DNA of 64,000 bases from Paragemmobacter kunshanensis (GTDB taxonomy: Bacteria > Pseudomonadota > Alphaproteobacteria > Rhodobacterales > Rhodobacteraceae), in contig NZ_JAALFE010000010.1 in NCBI RefSeq assembly GCF_011059185.1, positions 1 to 64,000 of the forward strand. Direction: 5' to 3'. The notes beneath the pieces are model-generated. The model searched no databases. It worked only from the letters and a program-made list of their open reading frames with translations, and was not told the origin of the DNA. Position numbers and translations under genes: made by a program. Below are positions 16,344-22,776 of this stretch, piece by piece. How positions within the stretch are numbered: the first letter of the stretch is position 1; the number at the start of each line of letters is the position of its first letter.

Positions 16344-16861
16344 GCGGCCACCCCATTCAAGGCGGCCTCGATTTCGCGCCCATCGCGCGGGGCAAAATCA
16401 GCATCCGTCAAGGTGATGCCCAAAGCGCCAACGTATGCGGTGATTTCGTCGCGCAGCGAGGCGTCAATGTGCTGAAACTGCTTTTCGTGCGTGATGCTGT
16501 AGCTAGGCCGATATCCGGGGAAGCTGTTACACCGTTTCTTGCGGAGTTCTTGCTGCACTTGCATCTTGATCGGCCACGCTACGCCGTCAGCAGGCAGGTT
16601 CCATGGAAGGAGTGTTTTGATTTCGTCGTCCGGGTCCGCGAACCACTCATTACGAATGCGGCGGTCCGCAAAGCGGTCCTTAAGCGCGCGCTCGTGCACC
16701 TCGTCCCCCCACCATGCCCAAAACGGGCGCATGTCACGCCATGTGTGGGTGCGGATCATCTGGAAGCGATTGACGATGCACTCCGACACGCCCAACTTGA
16801 CGGGCTGGCCGGGGCCTTCGCCAAAACAGTATACGGCGGTTGAGTATGTCCAGCCGCTCAT
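16340..16861 (-). CDS. GIY-YIG-like nuclease-fold protein (T5orf172/Mug113 type)
   Basis: 173 residues from ATG 16861, which overlaps the preceding stop. VYCFGEGPGQPVKLGVSE (9-26) corresponds to the first strands and the GxG/K-x-G part of the GIY-YIG relatives of T5orf172 type, and HERALKDRFADRRIRNEWF (about 56-74) to the conserved H-x(5)-F and EWF segment. Phage members have no firmly known role. The upstream reading that continues to 17002 is antisense to the regulator and rejected. Confidence 0.6.
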   Translation of the reverse strand: MSGWTYSTAVYCFGEGPGQPVKLGVSECIVNRFQMIRTHTWRDMRPFWAWWGDEVHERALKDRFADRRIRNEWFADPDDEIKTLLPWNLPADGVAWPIKMQVQQELRKKRCNSFPGYRPSYSITHEKQFQHIDASLRDEITAYVGALGITLTDADFAPRDGREIEAALNGVAA

Positions 16862-17112
16862 GCTGCCACCTCGCGCTTGTCTTTGTTGCGCAGGGAGTGC
16901 TTGCTTGCGTCGTAGCGTTCGCCAGTGGCGATGAACTCCATCACCCGCTTGATGGTCCGGCGGCGAGGCTCTCGGCCATCGCGCAACTGGTCCACAAAGC
17001 AAGGGTCGCCCATCGCTGCCATGCCAAACGAACTTTTTGACATACCAGATGAAGCGATGAACGCTTCCACGATAGCCAAAAGGTCAAGATGTTGTGGGTG
17101 TGTGTGCTGCAT
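16858..17112 (-). CDS. Cro-type regulator, first gene of the leftward early operon
   Basis: 84 residues. SKSSFGMAAMGDPCFVDQLRDGREPRRRTIKRVMEFI (25-61) has the layout of a helix-turn-helix of the type that reads one operator half-site. The gene is divergent from the 17200 repressor, as Cro is from CI. The predicted promoter (-35 TTGCAA 17147-17142, 17-base spacer, -10 TAACTT 17124-17119) would start transcription close to the ATG at 17112 itself, and there is no Shine-Dalgarno, so the message may be leaderless. Confidence 0.6.
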   Translation of the reverse strand: MQHTHPQHLDLLAIVEAFIASSGMSKSSFGMAAMGDPCFVDQLRDGREPRRRTIKRVMEFIATGERYDASKHSLRNKDKREVAA

Positions 17113-17118
17113 GAGGCC

Positions 17119-17199
17119 AAGTTAGGAAATTTCTTGACTACTTGCAACTGGAAATTTCCGCGTTGAAGGCTTAGGTTGGGAAAGGATAAATCCTATCCC
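17119..17199. promoter_or_regulatory. Divergent switch region with two GGAAATTTCC operators
   Basis: Between the two divergent regulators lie GGAAATTTCT (17125-17134, in the spacer of the leftward promoter) and GGAAATTTCC (17150-17159, two bases upstream of its -35), centres 25 bases apart. Rightward, TTGAAG (17163-17168) and GATAAA (17185-17190), 16 bases apart, could be the repressor promoter. A 10-base inverted repeat with one mismatch (17178-17187 and 17190-17199) covers its -10 and ends at the repressor ATG. The arrangement resembles a lambdoid OR region. Confidence 0.65.
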
Positions 17200-17526
17200 A
17201 TGGAGCGGACGCAGATCATGTCTATCGTGGCCCGGAACCTTAGCGCGCTGATGGAGGAGCGGGGGACTAACCCCTTCGAACTCGCCAAGCGCGCCGGGGT
17301 GAACCAAACGGCCATCTACGACATCATGAAGGGCAAGAGCCAAAACCCGCGCGTGGACACCCTCCACAAGATCGCCGTGGAAGGCTTGGGCGTTCCGCTT
17401 TCAGCCCTTGTTTCAGAACCAAGCGATATTGAACTTAATCGCCAGCTTGTTGAGGTTTTCGGGCTTTTGCCGGAAATTGATCGGGCGCGCATTCTGACAA
17501 TGGCGCGCGCACTCTTGCCGAACTAA
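17200..17526 (+). CDS. CI-like XRE-family phage repressor (short form)
   Basis: 108 residues from ATG 17200 (ATG 17218 is an alternative). The N-terminal XRE helix-turn-helix is clear: NLSALMEERGTNPFELAKRAGVNQTAIYDIMKGKSQNPRVDTLHKIA. A short helical C-terminus follows (about 70-108). It lacks the S24 auto-cleavage peptidase domain of classical CI, so SOS induction by self-cleavage is not expected. It is divergent from the Cro-type gene and probably binds the four GGAAATTTCC sites. Confidence 0.75.
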   Translation: MERTQIMSIVARNLSALMEERGTNPFELAKRAGVNQTAIYDIMKGKSQNPRVDTLHKIAVEGLGVPLSALVSEPSDIELNRQLVEVFGLLPEIDRARILTMARALLPN

Positions 17527-17632
17527 GCGCCGAAACGATCTCTGAAAACAAAGCCAACCTGTTCGCCCTGGACAGCCGTTGAATGATGGCTGCAAACTCA
17601 TCCTTCTCAAATTTGATGTTCACGCTTCACCC

Positions 17633-17650
17633 CCTTCCAAGTTTGGAAGG
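17633..17650. repeat. Short perfect inverted repeat
   Basis: CCTTCCAA and TTGGAAGG flank GT, an 18-base palindrome in the 224-base space between the repressor gene and the rightward operon. No T tract follows, so it is more likely a protein-binding site or weak transcript end than a strong terminator. The rest of 17527-17683 holds no convincing gene. Confidence 0.4.
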
Positions 17651-17683
17651 TGACATAGGGCGCGCGGATCGTCACTAAAGAAG

Positions 17684-17724
17684 TTTCCAAAATTTCCGCT
17701 TGCGATTGGGAAATTTCCTAGTAT
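17684..17724 (+). promoter_or_regulatory. Operator pair and -10 box before the rightward early operon
   Basis: CAAAATTTCC (17688-17697, 8 of 10 matches) and the perfect GGAAATTTCC (17709-17718) lie with centres 21 bases apart. The second directly abuts TAGTAT (17719-17724), a plausible -10. Bound repressor would block RNA polymerase here. A clear -35 was not found. The first gene follows with GGAGG at 17741-17745 and ATG at 17751. Confidence 0.6.
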
Positions 17725-17750
17725 TGTTCCTCTAACGAATGGAGGAACCG

Positions 17751-18017
17751 ATGCCCCACCGCGACGACACCGACAGGTTCTGCACCGTCTGCAAAGGCAA
17801 GCGGCATCTGATCGACGCATCACGCGATGACTACGGATACAGCGCCCGCAGCTTCACGACGTGCTGGGCCTGCACCACGGCATCCGAGCCGGAAGCCACC
17901 CACAGCAAGGACGATCTGATTGACGCCGCTGTGGCTCGCATGGCCGCCGATGCTGGCATGACGATCCCCGCCTTTCGCCAACACCAATGGAACCTGATGC
18001 ACGGAGAAGAAGCATGA
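17751..18017 (+). CDS. Small zinc-finger-like phage protein
   Basis: 88 residues. CTVC (about 11-14) and CWAC (about 38-41) form a likely four-cysteine zinc site; the C-terminal half is helical. GGAGG six bases before ATG 17751 decides the start over an ATG at 17739. First gene of the rightward operon, so it is expressed earliest. No function known. Confidence 0.55.
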   Translation: MPHRDDTDRFCTVCKGKRHLIDASRDDYGYSARSFTTCWACTTASEPEATHSKDDLIDAAVARMAADAGMTIPAFRQHQWNLMHGEEA

Positions 18018-18115
18018 CGCCGGAAGATATCGCCGAAGGACTGCGCGATTTCCTGATGTTCGCCGTTGTGGCCGCTGTGGTGGTTTACGGCTTTCTCAGC
18101 ATGTGGGGCATGTGA
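18014..18115 (+). CDS. 33-residue membrane microprotein
   Basis: One hydrophobic span (DFLMFAVVAAVVVYGFLSMW) after a short acidic start. ATG overlaps the preceding stop by 4 bases, and its TGA shares a base with the next ATG. Function unknown. Confidence 0.55.
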   Translation: MTPEDIAEGLRDFLMFAVVAAVVVYGFLSMWGM

Positions 18116-18276
18116 TGACTGCCCGTGAATACCTTCGCAACACCGCGCTGGCCGACATGGTTTACGCGCGCGGCGAATACCATAGCTGCCGCCAGCGCGG
18201 CCTGCGGGTGATGACGGAGTATTACCGCCGCGAAATGGTGCGGGCATACATGGTTCTGCGGGGGCTGCGGAAATGA
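18115..18276 (+). CDS. 53-residue basic phage protein
   Basis: Helical and rich in Arg, Tyr and Met (MTAREYLRNTALADMVYARG; ending MVLRGLRK). Start shares a base with the preceding stop and the end overlaps the ERF gene by 4 bases. The chain of overlaps supports translation. No family recognised. Confidence 0.5.
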   Translation: MTAREYLRNTALADMVYARGEYHSCRQRGLRVMTEYYRREMVRAYMVLRGLRK

Positions 18277-18830
18277 GCGACGCAATCAAAGCGCTGGTGA
18301 AGGCCCAGAAGGAAATGGGCGCTGTCATCAAGAACACGACGAACCCGCACCTGAAAAGCAAGTATGCCGATCTTGGCGCGGTTCTGGACGCTTGCCAATC
18401 GGCGCTGCATGGCAACGGCTTTGCCATCATGCAGCCGAGCGGCAAGGACGAGTTCGGCCAGTTCGTGGATACCATCTTGGCCCACGAAAGCGGCGAGAGG
18501 CTGTCCAGCCGCGTCTATCTGGTGATCGGCAAACAGGACATGCAGGGCGTTGGTTCTGCCATCACCTATGCGCGCCGCTACGGGCTGCTGGGCATGACTG
18601 GCCTTGCCCCTGAGGACGACGACGGGGAAGCGACAAAAGCGCCGAAGCGCCAGGCTGCCGCCGATCCCGAAGCCCTCGCCATCGCCTGCGAAAGCCTCGC
18701 CAACGCCGACAGCGTGGAAGCCCTCAACGCCATCTGGCTGGATCTTCCCCCGGCTGTGAAGGCCGACGCCTCAGCGCTGGAAACCGCCAAGAAACGCAAA
18801 ACCCAACTGACTGCAAAGGAAGCGGCATGA
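18273..18830 (+). CDS. ERF-family single-strand annealing recombinase
   Basis: 185 residues. The ERF core is visible: LVKAQKEMGAVIKNTTNPHLKSKYADLGAVLDAC (8-41), then GNGFAIMQPS and VGSAITYARRYGLLGMTGLAPEDDD (about 92-116), the most conserved ERF block. The C-terminal 60 residues are a variable helical tail. ERF proteins anneal complementary strands in phage recombination, usually with an SSB, which follows here with a 4-base overlap. No exonuclease partner is seen. Confidence 0.88.
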   Translation: MSDAIKALVKAQKEMGAVIKNTTNPHLKSKYADLGAVLDACQSALHGNGFAIMQPSGKDEFGQFVDTILAHESGERLSSRVYLVIGKQDMQGVGSAITYARRYGLLGMTGLAPEDDDGEATKAPKRQAAADPEALAIACESLANADSVEALNAIWLDLPPAVKADASALETAKKRKTQLTAKEAA

Positions 18831-19243
18831 AATCCCTGACAATCGCGGGCGGCATCGGGAAAGATGCTGTAACCCGCACCACGCAACAAGGCGACAAGGT
18901 TACGGGCTTCTCCGTGGGCGTTACCGAAGGCTTCGGAGACAGCAAGCGCACCCTTTGGTTCGATTGCAGCCTGTGGGGTTCGCGCGGCGAAAAGCTGGCG
19001 CAATACCTCACCAAGGGGGCGCGTGTCGTTGTCTCTGGCGACATGTCCACGCGCGAACATGATGGGAAAACATACCTCACCCTGCGCGCTGCCGAAGTCA
19101 CCCTGATGGGCGGCAATGATCGCCGCGACGACGGGCAATCCAACACCGCCCGCGCTGCGGATCGCGCCCAACGGCCCACAGGCGGCGCACCTGCTGGTGC
19201 CTACATGGACGACGAGATCCCCTTCGCCCCGGAGTGGCGCTGA
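18827..19243 (+). CDS. ssb: Phage single-stranded DNA-binding protein
   Basis: 138 residues. The OB fold covers about 1-100 (MKSLTIAGGIGKDAVTRTT, FDCSLWGSRGEKLAQYLTKGARVVVSGDMS), followed by a short linker and the acidic tip DDEIPF, here extended by APEWR so that the tip is not terminal. In host SSBs this tip recruits repair proteins and must be C-terminal, so the extension is unusual. Partner of the ERF recombinase. Confidence 0.85.
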   Translation: MKSLTIAGGIGKDAVTRTTQQGDKVTGFSVGVTEGFGDSKRTLWFDCSLWGSRGEKLAQYLTKGARVVVSGDMSTREHDGKTYLTLRAAEVTLMGGNDRRDDGQSNTARAADRAQRPTGGAPAGAYMDDEIPFAPEWR

Positions 19244-19743
19244 TGGAATACCGCGCCCGCTATCAAGGTGGCGTCCTGCGCCTGCTGACAAACGCCAAGC
19301 CAGATCTGGACGATGGCGAGGTTGTGCTTGTCACCATTGAGCGCGGGCGCAGCACCAACAGCCACAAGCACCAATTCGCATGGATCAGTGACGCTTGGGC
19401 CAACCTGCCGGAAAGCCTCTGTGCCATGCCTTGGGCCGACACGCCTGAGACGATGCGCAAACACGCGCTGATCGCCACAGGCTTCCACCAGACATACACG
19501 CTCGATTGCGGGGCCATGGCAACCGCCCGCCGCGTCAAGGCTGCGCTGGTGGCCGCTGAGGCGGGGAAACACGGATACGCCATTGGCCGCGTTGTGGGGC
19601 CAGTGGTGACGATCTGGACGCCGGAAAGCCAATCCCTGCGGGCGATGGGCGGAAAGCGGTTTCAGGAGAGCAAGACAGCCATCCTGGACTGGATCGCGGC
19701 GCAGATTGGCGTTGAGCCGGAGAAGCTGGTGAGGGCCGCATGA
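19243..19743 (+). CDS. Conserved phage early protein, unknown function
   Basis: 166 residues: MEYRARYQGGVLRLL, then HKHQFAWISDAWANLPESL and WADTPETMRKHALIATGFHQ, and near the end MGGKRFQESKTAILDWIAAQIGV. I know this pattern as a family of phage early proteins of alphaproteobacteria, without a known activity; its place between SSB and an HNH nuclease suggests recombination or replication. ATG 19243 shares a base with the preceding stop. Confidence 0.6.
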   Translation: MEYRARYQGGVLRLLTNAKPDLDDGEVVLVTIERGRSTNSHKHQFAWISDAWANLPESLCAMPWADTPETMRKHALIATGFHQTYTLDCGAMATARRVKAALVAAEAGKHGYAIGRVVGPVVTIWTPESQSLRAMGGKRFQESKTAILDWIAAQIGVEPEKLVRAA

Positions 19744-20069
19744 ACCTCGCTCAGAAACCACCGCTTGGCCTGAAAGAGCCGAAGCCAGTCAACGGCACCG
19801 CCGCCTGCAAGCGCCACATGGCGGCTGTAGCGGCCCTGCCCTGCCTTGTGTGCGGGGTTCATGGGGTGGAAGTTCACCACGAAGGCAATCCGCGTTCTGA
19901 CATGCGCGTTCTGCCGCTCTGCCCGCGCCATCACCGCCGCGAATACGGCCCCGGCGCTTATCATTATTCTCCCCGCGCCTTCTACGAAGAACACGGCGAC
20001 AGCAAGTTTTTGCTGGCGAAGGTGGCCGACATGCTGGCCGGGGAACTGACGAAATGGAGCCGCGCATGA
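19740..20069 (+). CDS. HNH-type nuclease, Ref/DUF968-like
   Basis: 109 residues. CLVCG (about 35-39) and CPRHH (about 61-65) would bind zinc; VEVHHEGNPRSDMRVLPLCPRHHRREYGPGAYHYS carries the HH-N-H array of the beta-beta-alpha metal fold. Phage P1 Ref and DUF968 proteins are RecA-dependent nucleases with this layout. With ERF and SSB it makes up a phage recombination set. Confidence 0.72.
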   Translation: MNLAQKPPLGLKEPKPVNGTAACKRHMAAVAALPCLVCGVHGVEVHHEGNPRSDMRVLPLCPRHHRREYGPGAYHYSPRAFYEEHGDSKFLLAKVADMLAGELTKWSRA

Positions 20070-20263
20070 CCGTTGTCGAATACGACTTCACCGAGCCGCC
20101 CGCAGGCCGCAAGTGCTGCGATTTCTGCAATGAGTGGCACGTCGAGCTGCGGCTGATCGACCATCAGGGATGGACGGTTGACAGCATCACCTGCCGCGAA
20201 TGCTTCGGCGTTCACGAGGCAGATTTCACCGATTTGGAACTTATTCAAGGAGCCATGAAATGA
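20066..20263 (+). CDS. Small four-cysteine phage protein
   Basis: 65 residues. CCDFCNEWH and CRECF give a zinc-ribbon-like pair of CxxC motifs. ATG 20066 overlaps the preceding stop, which decides this start. Probably a zinc-stabilised binding protein of unknown role. Confidence 0.5.
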   Translation: MTVVEYDFTEPPAGRKCCDFCNEWHVELRLIDHQGWTVDSITCRECFGVHEADFTDLELIQGAMK

Positions 20264-20619
20264 TCAGCGCAAACATTCAGAACATCACCAAGGCCGAGGC
20301 GGAGGAACATGGCCCCGGCGAGTATCACGGCGCTTTCGGTGTCGTGACGGTCTTCTGCGAAAGCCGGAACGTCAACGAGACGGTGAATCTGTTCCTCCCC
20401 GCTGGCACCGCCGAAGCCGTCGCGGCCTGCATCAACGTGGCCGTGGCCGCTGGTGCGCAACAGGCCAAGGCCGACAAGATCGCCGCCCTCAAGCGCGAGT
20501 GGAACCGCGTCTGCGAGGCGATGAACGTCGGTAGCTGGCACGGTAGCGAAACCGATGCTCTGGCCGAGATCGAGCGCATCAAGGCGCGGATCGCAGAATT
20601 GGAGAGCGAAGATGCATGA
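20260..20619 (+). CDS. Phage early protein, unknown
   Basis: 119 residues: an N-terminal alpha/beta part and a C-terminal coiled coil from about residue 68 (KADKIAALKREWNRVCEAM, LAEIERIKARIAELES). Coupled by 4- and 8-base overlaps. No family recognised. Confidence 0.5.
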   Translation: MISANIQNITKAEAEEHGPGEYHGAFGVVTVFCESRNVNETVNLFLPAGTAEAVAACINVAVAAGAQQAKADKIAALKREWNRVCEAMNVGSWHGSETDALAEIERIKARIAELESEDA

Positions 20620-20791
20620 ACGCCATCTGATCCGCACCGCCGAGAGCATCGCCGACGAGTTGGACGCCAAGCTTGCGGCGATGCAGCCGCGCGGGCGGCT
20701 GTTGCTGGAGCCGTGGCAATTCGTGGCCGTGGGCTTTGTGTTCGGCGCGTGTTTCGTCGCGCTGATCGCGCTGGGGAGGATGGTGGGATGA
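20612..20791 (+). CDS. Small membrane-anchored phage protein
   Basis: 59 residues: a soluble helical N-terminus and one membrane span near the C-terminus (FVAVGFVFGACFVALIALG). One of several single-span proteins in this operon. Unknown function. Confidence 0.5.
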   Translation: MHERHLIRTAESIADELDAKLAAMQPRGRLLLEPWQFVAVGFVFGACFVALIALGRMVG

Positions 20792-21327
20792 GTGACAACC
20801 CCTTCGCCGCCCTGCTGGATGGGGTGCCGCGCCGTGTCATCGAGGACGGTGGCGATGCGCTGTATCACGGCAAGCGCACAACCTATCTGCCCGAAACCGA
20901 CGTCCTCGCCGCCCTCGCCGCCGCCGTGCCTGCCGATCTGGCAGAAGCGTCGGGTGGCATTTTGCGCACACTCCGCGACGACCAGGACCTGTTGACCTCT
21001 GACGCAGCCGATCTGATCGCCACCTTGTTGGCCCGCATCGCCGCGCAGGAGGCGGTGAACAATGGGCTTAAGAGATACATCCAAGGATATCGTCAGGCGA
21101 CGCGCGAAAGCGCGCGGCAATTTGAGGCAGAACTTGACCGCGCCGAAGCCACAGAAACCGCCCTCGCCGCAGAGCGGGCCAAGACGGCGCGGCTGGTGGA
21201 GGCGTTGAAGATCATCGCTGAGGCAAAAGACCTTGAGGCCCCCAGTGAATACAATCGTGGATGGAACAACTCTCGCAGTCGTTTGAGAGACGCCGCCCGC
21301 GCCGCCATCACGGAGGCAGGCCAATGA
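20788..21327 (+). CDS. Coiled-coil phage protein, first copy of a duplicated gene
   Basis: 179 residues. Residues 3-53 (NPFAALLDGVPRRVIEDGGD ... AAAVPADLAEA) are nearly identical to the start of the 22766 gene, and both end in an Ala/Glu coiled coil with ARAAITEA. The middles differ. So the two are paralogues that share head and tail modules and exchanged or lost the centre. Function unknown; coiled coil suggests an oligomer. Confidence 0.6.
   Translation: MSDNPFAALLDGVPRRVIEDGGDALYHGKRTTYLPETDVLAALAAAVPADLAEASGGILRTLRDDQDLLTSDAADLIATLLARIAAQEAVNNGLKRYIQGYRQATRESARQFEAELDRAEATETALAAERAKTARLVEALKIIAEAKDLEAPSEYNRGWNNSRSRLRDAARAAITEAGQ
20800..20955 (+). repeat. Direct repeat, copy 1 of about 150 bases
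   Basis: By eye over 90 percent identical to 22779-22928. Most differences are single-base changes, several synonymous. It covers the N-terminal domain of two paralogous genes about 2 kb apart. Confidence 0.8.
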
Positions 21328-21497
21328 GCGATCCGTCTGAAAAATACTACGTCGTGGAATTTATGGCTTTTGCCTTTGAAACCAAAGAGCAAGCCGGAGA
21401 GTTCGCGGACAAGCTTACGGATGCATTCTGCTCCATGCCGGAAGCGGAAGGCTATGGGGCGTCATCTCGCGTCAAGGAGGTGCTTTCCGATGACTGA
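21324..21497 (+). CDS. 57-residue phage protein, unknown
   Basis: A small alpha/beta protein (KYYVVEFMAFAFETKEQAGEF, then DAFCSMPEAEGYGASSRV). The start overlaps the preceding stop and the end overlaps the next gene by 8 bases. No family recognised. Confidence 0.45.
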   Translation: MSDPSEKYYVVEFMAFAFETKEQAGEFADKLTDAFCSMPEAEGYGASSRVKEVLSDD

Positions 21498-21681
21498 CAG
21501 CGCATTTCCGTCACCCGAAACCGAACACATGCACTACGTCCCCGGCCTCACCAAGCGCGAATACGCGGCGATCCACATCGCGGCGGCGCTGGCTGGCCGT
21601 GGCGTGATGTTCGCGGGCGAAGACGTAGCAAAGCGCGCGGTGGAACTGGCCGACGCCGTGTTGAGGGAGGCGGGGGAATGA
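21490..21681 (+). CDS. 63-residue phage protein, unknown
   Basis: MTDSAFPSPETEHMHYVPGL followed by TKREYAAIHIAAALAGRG and a C-terminal helix. The motif GLTKREYAAIHIAAALA recurs in many phage and bacterial small proteins with no known role. AAGGAGG stands about 8 bases upstream of the ATG. Overlaps both neighbours. Confidence 0.5.
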   Translation: MTDSAFPSPETEHMHYVPGLTKREYAAIHIAAALAGRGVMFAGEDVAKRAVELADAVLREAGE

Positions 21682-22076
21682 GTGAGCGCACAGCATATTA
21701 CACACTGCACCAAGGCCGCTATAACCTGGGTAGCAATGAACAACAGTGGAGGCTTGGCCTCTATACTCCTTTTGGCAATGTCTCGGAAATCTTTGACGAA
21801 GAGCCGCGCTTCTGTGATAGCGTAGAGGACGTTCTTTGCGCCATTGAAGAGCGCGTTAAAAGCTGGTGGATTTCCACTAGCCGCGAAAAGAACCTTGCGA
21901 CAATTGCAACCATAAGGGCGAATCTGCCTGAATGTGAGCTGCTTTATGCGCAGCGCAGGTTAGTAGTCCTTCGTGCACAAGCGGAACGCTTGGGGGCTGA
22001 TATTGCGTTAGCCGAAAAACTGATTGCCGCGCTGCAATCAGAGATAGCCGACGCCATGCTGGAGGCCCGCGAATGA
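21678..22076 (+). CDS. Phage protein of lower GC content, unknown
   Basis: 132 residues: an aromatic-rich N-terminus (TAYYTLHQGRYNLGSNEQQW) and a long C-terminal helix (about 80-132). The codon use is visibly less GC-rich than in its neighbours (many TTT, GAA, ATA, AAT), which suggests separate acquisition. Overlaps neighbours by 4 bases. Confidence 0.5.
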   Translation: MSERTAYYTLHQGRYNLGSNEQQWRLGLYTPFGNVSEIFDEEPRFCDSVEDVLCAIEERVKSWWISTSREKNLATIATIRANLPECELLYAQRRLVVLRAQAERLGADIALAEKLIAALQSEIADAMLEARE

Positions 22077-22468
22077 CTGATCGCCGCCTCCCCCATGGCT
22101 GGGGGATAGCCACTGCCGCGATGCTTGGCGGGCTGATCATCGGCGGAACCGCCGCAGTAATGGCATTCGGCCAGGATACCCACCACTGGAACGCCGAAAC
22201 CTACGTCACCATGCAGCCGTCATCGCGCCCCGGCGTGGAGGCCGAGGTGATGTTCGCCAATACCGGGATCCACCAACTCAGCATCTACAGCTTCACGCTG
22301 TCGATCGACGGGCTGGCCGTTGATGTGCGGGTGGAAATCAATGCATCCGGCGCGGACGATCTGATTACCGTCACGCCGCCTGCGGGGTTTATGTCCGTGC
22401 CGCCGTCGATTCTGGTGCCCGAAGATGGCGCGGGCCGGATTGATATCGTTGCTGAGGGGATGATGTGA
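22073..22468 (+). CDS. Membrane-anchored phage protein with exported domain
   Basis: 131 residues. One span (IATAAMLGGLIIGGTAAVMAF, about 12-32) precedes a beta-rich domain of about 95 residues (VEAEVMFANTGIHQLSIYSFT, VEINASGADDLITVTPPAGF), likely facing the periplasm. A possible exclusion or surface protein of the lysogen, but unproven. Confidence 0.5.
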   Translation: MTDRRLPHGWGIATAAMLGGLIIGGTAAVMAFGQDTHHWNAETYVTMQPSSRPGVEAEVMFANTGIHQLSIYSFTLSIDGLAVDVRVEINASGADDLITVTPPAGFMSVPPSILVPEDGAGRIDIVAEGMM

Positions 22469-22776
22469 TGGACGCGCCGGAACGCATTTGGGCTTGCCGC
22501 GAACCTGATTGGCATAGCGGGGAAACAGGCAGCCCGCTTATCGGTGGCAATTGGGAAGATCATGATTTCACAGGCCACGGGGCAGAATACGTCCGCGCCG
22601 ATCTGTGCGCCGATCCCGCGCTGCTGGCGGAGGCGGTGGAGGTGCTGCGGGAATGCCATGACGCTTTGCGCGACCACGGCAAGCAATACCCGCACATGGT
22701 CAAGGGCTACACCCTAGACGCTGAAAACCGCGCCCGCGCCTTCATCGCCAAGCTGGAGAACCGCCATGACCGCTAA
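22465..22776 (+). CDS. Small phage protein, unknown
   Basis: 102-103 residues (tandem ATGs at 22465 and 22468). PERIWACREPD and the following Trp/Gly segment, then AEYVRADL, form a pattern found in many phage 'E-R-I-W-A' proteins of unknown role. Overlaps the next gene by 11 bases. Confidence 0.5.
   Translation: MMDAPERIWACREPDWHSGETGSPLIGGNWEDHDFTGHGAEYVRADLCADPALLAEAVEVLRECHDALRDHGKQYPHMVKGYTLDAENRARAFIAKLENRHDR

Noticed and set aside
17435-17623. 62-codon minus-strand frame beginning MNIKFEKDEFAAIIQRLSRA
   Set aside because: The first half looks protein-like, but the second half is antisense to the repressor 3' end and there is no clear ribosome-binding site. Kept out for lack of support; it could still be a small phage gene.
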